Part shown: positions 55,540-64,000 of the stretch, piece after piece
Numbering within the stretch: the first letter of the stretch is position 1
Layout of the letters: each line of letters starts with the position of its first letter
Notes under the pieces: generated by a model
Told to the model about the DNA's origin: nothing
The model's input: the letters and a program-made list of their open reading frames with translations, nothing else
The model's database searches: none
Position numbers and translations under genes: made by a program
Source: Taxillus chinensis
Lineage: Eukaryota > Streptophyta > Magnoliopsida > Santalales > Loranthaceae
DNA: 64,000 bases
Reading direction: 5' to 3'
Assembly (NCBI GenBank): GCA_023512835.1
Contig: CM042085.1
Coordinates: 50,277,569 to 50,341,568, forward strand

Positions 55540-56100
55540 AGAAGAGTATGAGCGCTTTCTGGAGTTTGTTCAAGAAGCTTGAGATTAACATTCCATTTGT
55601 GGAAGTTTTGGAGCAGATGCCTAGGTACGTAAAAATACATCAAAGATTTTGTGACAAAGAAGAGGAAATATGGGGATCATGAGACGGTGGCGATCACTAA
55701 CGAGGTGAGCAGGTTGTTCAACAGAGTTTGCCCATCAAGCATAAAGACCTGGGCAGCTTTAATCTCCCTTGTGTGATTGGCAATGCACGCAAAGAGCGAG
55801 GCCCCTATGTGATTTAGGGGCCAGCATCAATTTGATTTCCTTTGCTTTGTACAAGCGGCTTGGGCTTAAGGGCATGAAGCCCACTTCCATATCATTGCGG
55901 TTCATAGACCGGTCCACTGGAAGACACGAAGGAATCATTGAAGATGTCTTAGTTAAAGTGGGCTCCTTCATATTTCCAGCGGATTTTGTTGTTTTGGAGA
56001 TGGAAGAAGATAGAGGAGTTCGGCACTCCTTGGAAGACCGTTTCTCGAACGGGTTGTGCATTGATTGATGTTGCTCAAGGGCGGCTAACTCGCGAATTAA
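55540..56100 (+). pseudogene. Element V aspartic protease
   Basis: LEINIPFVEVLEQMPRYVK leads in (55580-55640). The protease core is at 55769-56068, with CDLGASINLI in place of the usual D-T/S-G, then GIIEDVLVKVGSFIFPADFVV. A shift near 56010 disrupts the following GRPFL-type motif. Confidence 0.8.
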
Positions 56101-56122
56101 TGAGGAGACCTTAGTCTTCCAC

Positions 56123-56365
56123 ATGGGGAAAGCTCTGCAAGGTCAAGAGGAGGAGGATTGCCTTTGGGTTGAAGACCTTGAGGAATTGGTGGAAGATTAC
56201 TTGGCGGAAGAAATTACCACCACCAATGATGAAGCCCTTCACCTTATAGAAGCTCAACAAGATGAAGAGATGTACTTGACAAATGAGGAAGATGAGCAAA
56301 CTACAAACTCTTTGGAGCAAGTTGAGGAGGAGAAAGAAGATGACATGCCTCCACTCCGAGAATGA
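56123..56365 (+). pseudogene. Element V acidic protease-RT linker
   Basis: 80-codon Glu/Asp-rich stretch between protease and RT, as in Athila polyproteins. No catalytic motif. Confidence 0.5.
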
Positions 56366-56379
56366 AGGAGCTGCTGGAC

Positions 56380-57340
56380 ACCTAAGGTATGAATTTCTAG
56401 ACTCAACAAATCAATTCCCTGTAATTGTTGCTTCTAATTTGAATGATGTGGAGTGTACTCAATTGTTAGAAGTCCTTAGGAAACACAAAAGGCCCTAGGA
56501 TGGAACATTGAAGACATTAGGGGTATTAGTCCAGGATTTGCATGCATAAGATTTTAATGAATGATGACTTTAAACCCACCTTTTGAAAGACAAAGAAGAT
56601 TAAACCTCTATGAAAGAAGTTGTTAGAAAAGAAATTTTAAAATGGAAAAATGCGGGTATAATTTATGCTATTTCAGATAGTGAGTGGGTGAGTCCATTGC
56701 ATGTTGTGCCCAAGAAAGGGGGCATGACTTGTGATTAAGAATGAGAAAAATGAATTGATCCCATCTCGCACTGTGACGGGGTGGAGAGTGTGTGTTGACT
56801 ATAGAAAGTCGAACAAGGCCACTAGGAAGGATCATTTTCCTCTACCTTTCATTGACCAAATGTTGGATAGAGTTAGTCGGCTATAGTCACTCTTGCTTTT
56901 TTAGATGGCTATTCCGGGTATAATCAGATCATGGTTAAGCCCGAGGACCAAGAAAAGACCACCTTCACGTGCCCTTTTGGCACTTTTGCATTTAGGAGAA
57001 TGCCATTTGGGCTTTGTAATGCCCCCGCCACCTTTCAAAGGTGTATGATGGCTATTTTTCAGGGGTTTGGTTGAGGAGATCATGGAGGTCTTCATGGATG
57101 ACTTCTCGGTGTTTGGTTCCTCCTACCAACGATGTCTTGAAAAATCTAGATGTGGTCTTAGAGAGATGTGAGGAGAAGGAACTAGTCCTAAATTGGGAGA
57201 AATGCCATTTCATGGTAACAGAGGGGATAGTTCTAGGGCACAAGGTGTCTGCACATGGTTTGGAGGTAGACAAGGCAAAAATCTCCACTATTGAGACTCG
57301 CCACCTCCAACTAATGAAAAAGGAGTGAGAAGTTTCCTTG
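56380..57340 (+). pseudogene. Element V reverse transcriptase, multiple shifts
   Basis: Pieces of gypsy RT in changing frames: RRLNPSMKEVVRKEI, SEWVSPLHVVPKKGGM, VDYRKSNKATRKDHFPLP, LDGYSGYNQI, EKTTFTCPFGTFAFRRMPFG, the catalytic EVFMDDFSVFG (about 57083-57116), and NWEKCHFMVTEGIVLGH. Shifts occur near 56735, 57070 and 57120. Confidence 0.85.
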
Positions 57341-57850
57341 GCCATGCCTGGCTTTTATAGGAGATTCATTAAGGACTTCTCAAAATTGCAAAACCCATGA
57401 GTAGGTTGTTAGAAAAAGACACTAGCTTTGAGTTTAATGCAGATTGCTTAGAAGCTTTTAACATCCTCAAGGGTAAGTTAGTCATTGCACCTGTTATAGT
57501 CACACCTGACCTGGGCTCAACCTTTTGAGCTAATGTGCGATGCAGTGATTATCTTTGTGGGGGTAGTCTTAGGGCAAAGGCGAGAAAAGGTGTTTAGGGT
57601 CATTTACTATGCTAGTAAGACCTTAGATGATGCTCAGCTAACTATACCACCACGAGAAAGAGTTCTTAGCCGTGGTTTATGGTCAACAAGTTTAGACCCT
57701 ACCTTTTGGGGTCTAAAGTCATTGTTTATACTGATCATCTTTGCGTTGAAATATTTGTTTGCTAAAAAAGAAGCTAAGCCACGCTTGATTAGATGGGTTC
57801 TCCTCTTACAGAATTTGACCTTGAAATTAGAGACACAAAGGGAGCCCTAA
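57341..57850 (+). pseudogene. Element V RNase H
   Basis: GFYRRFIKDFSK thumb, FELMCDA start of RNase H near 57525, then VGVVLGQRREKVFRVIYYASKTLDDAQL. The rest is disrupted by shifts. Confidence 0.75.
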
Positions 57851-57899
57851 ATTCCGTGGGCCGATCACCTCTCCGTGTGGAGAATGCACCTAAGTCTCT

Positions 57900-59205
57900 A
57901 CCCATTGTAGATGACTTTCCCGATGAGAAGTTGTTTGAGGTGCATCATCTTCCTTGGTTTTGTTGACATAGCAAATTATTTAGCCACCTGGTTCATACCC
58001 AAATGGTAGACTACCACCAGAGAAAGAAATTGGTAGTGGATGCTAAGAAATTCATTTGGGAAGACCCAATTCTTTTATAGGAGGTGTCCAGACCAAATCA
58101 TTAGAAAGTGTGTCCTTGAGGAGGAGGTAGATGACATAATACATCATTGTCATGCATCACATTATGGGGGCCACTTTGGGGTGCAAAGAACGTGGCTAAG
58201 ATCATGCAGTGTGGCTTTTATTGGCCTCACATGGTGAAAGACACCTATGTCTACATCAAAAAGTGTGATAGATGTCAAAGGGTAGGTGGTCTATCTAGGA
58301 AAAATGAGATGCCATTAACTGGAATTCTTCCGGTTGAAATTTTTGACATTTGGGGCATTGACTTCATGGGGCCCTTCCCCATTCGATGGGTATTCATACA
58401 TTTTGCTTGGTTGTGGATTATGTGTCTAAGTGGGTAGAAGCTATTCCTACTAGAGTGAATGATGCTAGGGTTGTGACTCACTTCCTTACTAGGAACATCT
58501 TTAGCCGTTTTGGGACACCAAGGGCTATAATCAGTGATGAGGGTAGTCATTTCGCAACAAATTGTTTAATAAATTATTGAACAAGTATGGTGTCACTCAT
58601 AGGAAGTCTTTAGCTTACCACCCACAAGCTAATGGACAAGCGAAGTGTCCAACAGGGAGATTAAGGCCATTTTAGAGAAAACTTTTGGTGAGCCAATAGG
58701 AAAGATTGGTCTCAAAGGCTTGATGAAGCCTTATGGGCATATAGGACAGCTTACAAAACTCCCATTGGGATGTCACCTTACCGTATTCTATATGGTAAGG
58801 CATGTCACTTGCCTGTGGAACTAGAACACAAGGCTCATTGGGCCTTGAAGAAGTTAAATTTCAACCCACAAGAGATCAAGGAACTTAGGGATGACTCAAT
58901 TAATTGAGTTAGATGAGCTTAGGTTGGATGCCTATGATAGTGCTAAATTTTACAAAGAAAGAACTAAGAAATGGCATGATAGGCAACTCAACAATGAACC
59001 TTTAACCTTAGGACAGAAAGTTCTTCTATTTAACACAAGGTTGAGGTTATTTCCTGGCAAATTAAGGTCCAAGTGGATGGGACCTTTTGTGATAGTTGAT
59101 AAGAAGCCATATGGGAGCTTTGAGCTCCAAGTTGTAGATGGCAAGAAATTTTGGGTGAATGGCAATAGTCTGAAACCTTACTTTGATTCAACTCGAGGGA
59201 GATAG
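57900..59205 (+). pseudogene. Element V integrase
   Basis: Zinc-binding HCHASHYGGHFGVQRT and CDRCQR (58130-58290), core start FDIWGIDFMGPFP (58350), GTPRAIISDEGSHF second Asp (58515-58560), SLAYHPQANGQA (Glu region, 58600-58640), [16 protein letters not shown], and a clean C-terminal segment 58891-59205 with KWMGPFVIV (GPY/F-like), ending at TAG 59203. The core is spread over several frames. Confidence 0.85.
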
Positions 59206-59525
59206 TTGATTCCCTCTCTTTCACCATTGCTTGATCATAACGCAAGTCTAGCTCTGAGACTTTAAATAAAGCGCTGATTGGGAGGCAACCCAATGTTTAT
59301 TGCTATGTTTTATTTTATTTTATGTTATTTCTTTTATTTATTTTCTTCAATAAATTTGTTTGCAAGCTAACCATTGTGCAGAAGACCTTGTTCCTTTCTT
59401 AGCTAACCATGTGCGGGATGAGCAAATTTTTGGGTCCTGAACTTGTGGAATTATTTTTAAAGTCAAAGTCAAGGAGCAAGGAGCAAGTGAAGCCCAAAAG
59501 TGCTTGAAGATGGGCTCAAACAATT

Positions 59526-59616
59526 CACGTGCAAGACTTAAAGATGGTCCATAATGCATAAGCAACTCGGTGGAAAAATTTGGGCCGGTTTGGGCTCGAA
59601 CGTGAATTTGCACGTG
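59526..59616 (+). promoter_or_regulatory. LTR-like CACGTG module upstream of Ulp1-like ORF
   Basis: CACGTG at 59526-59531 and 59611-59616, within TCAAACAATTCACGTGCAAG and GAATTTGCACGTGAATT contexts that resemble the U3 of this element (62013-62135) and of element II and the solo LTR. It lies 30-120 bp upstream of the ORF at 59649. Promoter function is inferred. Confidence 0.35.
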
Positions 59617-59648
59617 AATTACCGACGAGATAGACCTCTTCCAGGACC

Positions 59649-60275
59649 ATGCGGTATGTAGTGGAGGAGGCCGAGCCTCATAATTACCCCTTAGCTGGTA
59701 CACTTCCATCATGTTTGTGTGAGCTTTTCAATCAACCACTCTCCGAGGAAGTATGGCGCCAACGCATTAATGGAGAGAATGAAGGGCACCGCCCTTGGCA
59801 TGGTATGCATGAGGTGCTGATTCCGGTGCACATTGATCGCCACTATGTACTTGTCCGTGTGAATCTGGATGTAGGCCATGTTGTGCTATATGATCCAAGC
59901 CAAGGCGAAGGGTTTGCTAGACCGGAAAAGACAGTTAGTGCATGGGTTCATCAAACGCATGAAAGTGGCAATGATCAAAGAAGGCTTGTTGGCGGACAAG
60001 CTCCCTCTTATTCACTACAATGAAATGCAAATTCCCCAACGACTGACCAATTCAGTTGTGGGATCTTTGTTTGCTACTACATGATGGGTATTCGTAAGGA
60101 AGGAAAATTGGGAAGTGCGCGGCGAGACGTCGGGCGACTTTGTGGCTCAGTGCGACGAATGGTGGCCAATGTCATCTACTATTACAGGGTGCCAAACCGG
60201 GGGGTAACTGTTTTTCCTACTCTTCTTTTATGCCATGAGGACATAGCATATTTTAAGTGTGGTGTATGGGAGTGA
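59649..60275 (+). pseudogene. Ulp1/C48-like cysteine protease ORF downstream of Athila pol
   Basis: In one frame from ATG 59649: His65 in RHYVLVRVNL, Asp82 in VVLYDPSQ, and Cys137 (60057-60059) in DQFSCGIFVC. The spacing H-17-D-55-C and the hydrophobic contexts are those of the Ulp1 (C48) SUMO-protease catalytic domain. The same frame then continues KEGKLG... to TGA at 60273. One in-frame TGA (60021-60023) interrupts it. Between about 59930 and 60030 a different frame reads more plausibly (FIKRMKVAMIKEGLLADKLP), suggesting two compensating indels. The true start may lie upstream. Ulp1 domains are known in plant MULE and CACTA-type DNA transposons; here it is in the slot of the Athila envelope-like ORF. 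Expression and activity are doubtful. Confidence 0.6.
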
Positions 60276-61731
60276 CTTGAGCCACTTGCTTGTCTTTTAT
60301 GTTGTGATTGCATGTTTTATTTAAAAAAAAAAAAACTATTTTTAGTTGCATGATTGTTTGAGTTGTTTGCTTGAATGATTTGTTTGTGGAGACATGGATA
60401 TTAAGTATGCAATTTTGGCTTAAAATTTAATTTTTATGCCACATTAGTATCATGTTGTGATAAGGGTGTTAAAGTAGTTAAAATGTGCTCGAATTGGTTT
60501 AATCATGTCTATATCTTTTGAATGATATCACCATGTTTTTGGAGTTGAGTTTTGAATATTATTTGCGAGCATGAAATGCTATGATAGACCTAAGTAACCC
60601 TTAAAGTTGAGTGAAAAAGAAATGAAAAATGAGAAACGTGCCTTTTTTAGCCCTTGAGTGACATTTATGGTTTATGGGTAATAGTTTGATTTGCTACTCA
60701 TCTTGCATTCAACATTGGTTATTTAATGGTAGGAGTCAAGTAAGCATGTGATTACTTATTAGTGCTCGATGTTTGGTGTGTGGAGTTAGGATGCAAGACC
60801 TCTAAGTCATTTGGATGTCTTTGCATTCTTTTCTTTATTTTGTGATATTATTAGAAAAGGTTGTGATATAAAATGTGAAAAAGCCATCACTTAATTGGGA
60901 AATGGGATGTGAGACATCAATGAATTTCTGTCTCTCCTTATGTAGCAAAATGGCAAGGAGTTTGCATTAAAAAAAAATCGGTCTTATTTATGTGTTATGT
61001 GAGTAAAAAAAAAAAAAAGAGTGAATAATCCATCAAGGGAGAGCATAAAATGCAACCTTGTAAGGTTATTATAAAAAAAAAAAAAAAAAAAAGACTCGAA
61101 TAAAAAGCCACAATGGCTTGATGTTTATGTGTGATTGTTTAGATTTGTGAAGCCACATTGGCTGATTTGTGTTTTTGTTTTGAGAGTGTTGAGCTCAATT
61201 CTCTGGCTCATGTTTTGTTTATTCAATTATTAGAATAGCGTGTGAGTTCAAATAAAGTAGAATAGTGAGTGTGTTTTCTTTGATGAGCACAATATGGAAC
61301 TCTCATGATTGCTTGGCAAGTACTTAATGAATAGCCGATGGCGAGTGTAGAGATAGAGTTTTCCATCCATTGTTCATTGATAGGTATTGGGCTTGAGAAT
61401 TATTATATTTGAGTGAGGCTGCTTATCCTTGGTAAGAACTTAAAGGGAAACTAGGTGCTATTTTATCATGGAATGCTTGCTCATATCTCGAAATTTAAGT
61501 GGAGATATTGCATGGTTGTTGGACTAGGGATATGGACATGAATGAACTAAGCTATGACTCATTTTGATGCTTAAATTCCCATTTCATCATGATGGAGTTG
61601 CATGCTTAGGAAACCATGATTCTCCTTGATTGTTATTTTATTTTTCTTCCGTTTGACTGCGTGTTTATTTTATTTTTGCATGCTTGTATGTTTTTGCTTG
61701 AGGACAAGCAATGGTTCAAGTGTGGTGTATT
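60276..61731 (+). other. Element V 3' non-coding region with polypurine tract
   Basis: AT-rich with A-runs (60324-60336, 61004-61018, 61073-61091). GAGGACAAGCAATGG and CAAGTGTGGTGTATT at 61699-61731 are the tract region before the LTR. A degenerate second copy, GAGGACATAGCAT with TTTAAGTGTGGTGTATGGG, lies at about 60237-60270. No further gene is supported. Confidence 0.6.
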
Positions 61732-62259
61732 TGATAACGTGCATTTTATGCCGTTATTCTAGTGTTTATTTAGGATGTTTAAGAGCATGATTAGAGCCTT
61801 ATTGCTTCATATATCATATATATTTGCTCTAACCCCTAGGAAGATGCTAGTTGCAAATACATGCGTTTTAAGCTGTTTTGGCAGATTTTGGACCTCACTT
61901 TTGACATAGTAGATGACCTCAAACAATTGGCGTGCAAGAAGAAAAGTTGCTTGGAATGATGTCCTCTACCTACCAGAGAAATTTCAGAGCATTTGGAGCT
62001 AATTTGGAGTTGCACGTGAATTCACCCATATCACGTGCAAGCATATTTTTGCCTCTCGAGCCTCTACAGGATGCAAGGAAGCTTGGGGAGAAGTTTGGTG
62101 ATTTGGAGGTGCACGTGATTTCACCATATCACGTGCAAATTGGCGTGCGAGATATTTTTGGACCGATCCAATCGTTTTTCCATGCGATCATTTGTTCCTG
62201 AAGGCCCAAGTCCAAATTGTGGATGGAAGATAGAGTTTTTAATGTTTCGAGTGTTACTT

Positions 62260-62281
62260 ATCAAAACTACGTCGTTTTGAT
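62260..62281 (+). promoter_or_regulatory. ACGT palindrome, Athila LTR
   Basis: ATCAAAAC, TACGTC, GTTTTGAT: identical arms to the chromovirus palindromes, 40 bp upstream of the TATA box. Confidence 0.6.
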
Positions 62282-62320
62282 AGATGGGCTAGGTTACACA
62301 CCTCAAGGCCCATCCAACCT

Positions 62321-62330
62321 CTATAAATAC
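62321..62330 (+). promoter_or_regulatory. TATA box, Athila LTR
   Basis: CTATAAATAC, followed by a GAGAGAGAG leader at about 62380. Confidence 0.6.
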
Positions 62331-62876
62331 GGCATCCACGCCCTCTGCTAGCCATGCCTAAACCCCTACACGTTTTAGAGAGAGAGAGGCTCCACGACTT
62401 GGAGGTGCTCCTTGACCTAGAGAGCAGCCGTCGGCCAGCGCCGTCGCAGTCCTGACGGGGCCGTCGCGGATTTTGGAGCCTGGATTTGAAGCTTTCTTGT
62501 GCGCGTGATCAAGAAGAAGATGTTTAGCTTTTCCGTTGGTTTTGCTTGTAATCATGCGTGAGTAGTCTTTTAATCTAGGGGAGCAATGTAGCCCCCTTGT
62601 TGCTTTGGCTTTGTGTTTATGAATATTTGGGTTTGGATGATTGAGTTTTGCATGTTTTATGAATAATTTCTTAATATCTTTGGATGTACACCTTGGTATT
62701 CTTAGCCCTAGTCTGGGGTGGATTGAGATTCATAACTTATTTGTAATTGGTGTGATCATTATCCTTTTGCAAGTATGATTTATTGGCTTTGCATGTTTGT
62801 GTGTTTAGATTACCATTCTGGCATACAACTCTTAAAAGGACCTCAATGACCATTTGTTGTCCTTGGCTTGTGTTTT

Positions 62877-63043
62877 AATAAGATAACATATGAACCAGTG
62901 AGTTAAAGCCACGACTAAATCAAAACTATACAACCCTTAAAAACAACTCAAAGAAATAGGCGTGAGCGTCGGGGGGGGGGAACATTTGGGGTAAAAAATA
63001 CCTAAAAACTAAATTTTCTTGAAAACCAAACAAAATAAAGAAA
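62877..63043. repeat. Long flanking direct repeat, right copy
   Basis: Matches 52913-53037 in two blocks. The block between holds GCGTGAGCGTC and a ten-G run (62971-62980). Confidence 0.85.
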
Positions 63044-64000
63044 AACTGGCACAGATCCAAGGACAAAACCCAGCAAGTCACTATTTTGGAAACGGACCCA
63101 AGCCTCCACACATTTTGAAAACCACCAGAATGTTCACACATTTGGACAGCCAGATCAAAGCATTCATTGTCGTGGAAATCAGATTAGACATAACCAAAAT
63201 CACAGGCTTGCATATACATATGCATTCACATCAAATAGACAAAACCCAAACATACAAATCCGGGCAGAGAACGTCAACATAAACAACAAGGTGTGATTCT
63301 ATCAATCATTTAGGCAATATCACAGAATCGAACTCCTACAGCACGTTAGTTAGGTCCACAGGGACTCAGGTAGCATCAATCGACAGTCATAAAATCCATA
63401 CAATACATGATTAATCCATCCCAGACAAGAACTTATAAACCCAACACAGTATTGGAAAGTGAGGAATTACCGACGATGTATCCCCTCTCTGGTTTGCGAC
63501 GCCCGTCCTCTCATGTGCAAGCTGGATACCCCCTATTTGTCCTCCACTTTTGACCGTGCGAAGGCAGGAATGGTGGTTACGAACTGTGGGCCTTCTGGAT
63601 GTATTTGGCGCACCTCCTCTAGCTCCTTTGTCTTCCCCGTGAAGGCTTTAGGATGTCTGGTGATAGGCGTACCAGTGACAATAGCGAACGGAGACGATTA
63701 AAGGAATGGGGCTAAATCGATGATGGACGAGCTTAGTCCCAGGGCGGCCGACGGGTGGAGTGCCAGCCAAAAGGAAATAGGGGGGACCTTTGGGTCTAGG
63801 GACGAAAGAGGATTTCTGGAGTTGTTTCGGATTTGTTAGAGGGAATGGAGGATGATTTCTTTGTTCTGGAATTTTTGGGAGAAAGAGAGGAGGATGTGTT
63901 GGTTTTCCGGCAAGAGGGAGAGAAGGGGAGAACCCAAAATCTCTGGTTTGGATTCTCGAGGAGGAAGAAGAAGAGGGCTTGTATTTGGAGAAAGGGGTGG
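63044..64000. other. Unassigned right-end sequence
   Basis: No protein domain recognised. On the minus strand the right end is CT-rich (TTCTCTCCCTCTTGCC, CTCTTCTTCTTCC), like a transcript leader or another LTR. An 80-codon plus-strand ORF at 63459-63701 has no recognisable motif. It could be host intergenic DNA or part of another retroelement. Confidence 0.35.

Larger units (their letters stand above)
53051..62876 (+). mobile_element. Element V: Athila-like gypsy with terminally truncated LTRs
   Basis: 5' LTR end (53051-53663), Asp-type primer site, gag, protease, RT, RNase H, integrase, a Ulp1-like ORF and a 3' LTR (61732-62876). The 5' LTR lacks its first part and the 3' LTR its last part. 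The overlapping LTR segment (53051-53282 and 62643-62876) confirms they are one LTR family. All coding domains carry multiple stops and shifts. Confidence 0.9.
61732..62876 (+). mobile_element. 3' LTR (5' part) of Athila-like element V
   Basis: Starts TGATAACGTGCAT. The end is truncated where the flanking repeat begins at 62877. It contains four CACGTG boxes (62013, 62032, 62112, 62130), one ACGT palindrome, a TATA box and a GA-rich leader. Confidence 0.85.

Noticed and set aside
63459..63701. 80-codon ORF at the right end
   Set aside because: No recognisable motif and no supporting context. The CT-rich minus strand suggests a leader or LTR instead.

Overview
The window is a flowering-plant (probably eudicot) heterochromatic segment made almost entirely of LTR retrotransposons. 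I found no host gene, tRNA, rRNA or CRISPR array. The evidence is the density of Ty3/gypsy chromovirus (Tekay-like, chromodomain-bearing), Athila-like and Ty1/copia (SIRE-like) proteins, plant-type primer sites (iMet, Asp- and Arg-type tRNA) and long LTRs with TATA boxes. Nearly every coding region carries stops or frameshifts, many of them TAG where a sister copy keeps CAG.

Layout, left to right. 1-960: minus-strand Tekay-like LTR fragment. 966-3575: 5' end of a minus-strand Tat/Ogre-like element (DUF7745-like ORF, Arg-type primer site, part of its LTR). 3576-47737: element IV, a minus-strand chromovirus with two ~1.98 kb LTRs, expanded by insertions. Its pol is split by copia element I (6112-35874, TSD GTAAC). 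Copia I is split by chromovirus II (11715-29925, TSD ATGAA), which is itself split by chromovirus III (13379-22476, TSD CTTTT). The nest is therefore Tat LTR > IV > I > II > III. A solo LTR with TSD CAGAA (43879-45630) sits between gag and the primer site of IV. A 3.2 kb segment spanning the copia/IV junction is duplicated in tandem (35634-38810 and 38811-41981). 47738-49532: a truncated second IV body sharing the right LTR. 49533-52511: 3' end of a plus-strand chromovirus with a 2.65 kb LTR. 52512-53050: unassigned sequence. 53051-62876: an Athila-like plus-strand element with both LTRs truncated. 62877-64000: unassigned sequence, whose first part repeats 52913-53037.

The chromovirus LTRs share a promoter plan: CACGTG-rich U3, near-palindromic ACGT-core elements in three families, a TATA box, a CT-rich leader, then a predicted intron inside the LTR. 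The intron has a CAG/GTAGGG-type donor, a TGCTCACC block about 30 nt before the acceptor, and a pyrimidine-rich acceptor. The Athila LTR shares the CACGTG block and the palindrome with the chromoviruses, which suggests exchange or convergence of U3 modules.

The most notable coding feature is downstream of the Athila pol (59649-60275): a decayed ORF with the spacing of a Ulp1/C48 cysteine-protease catalytic triad. It is preceded by an LTR-like CACGTG module. The copia element also carries a 292-codon ORF between pol and its 3' LTR.
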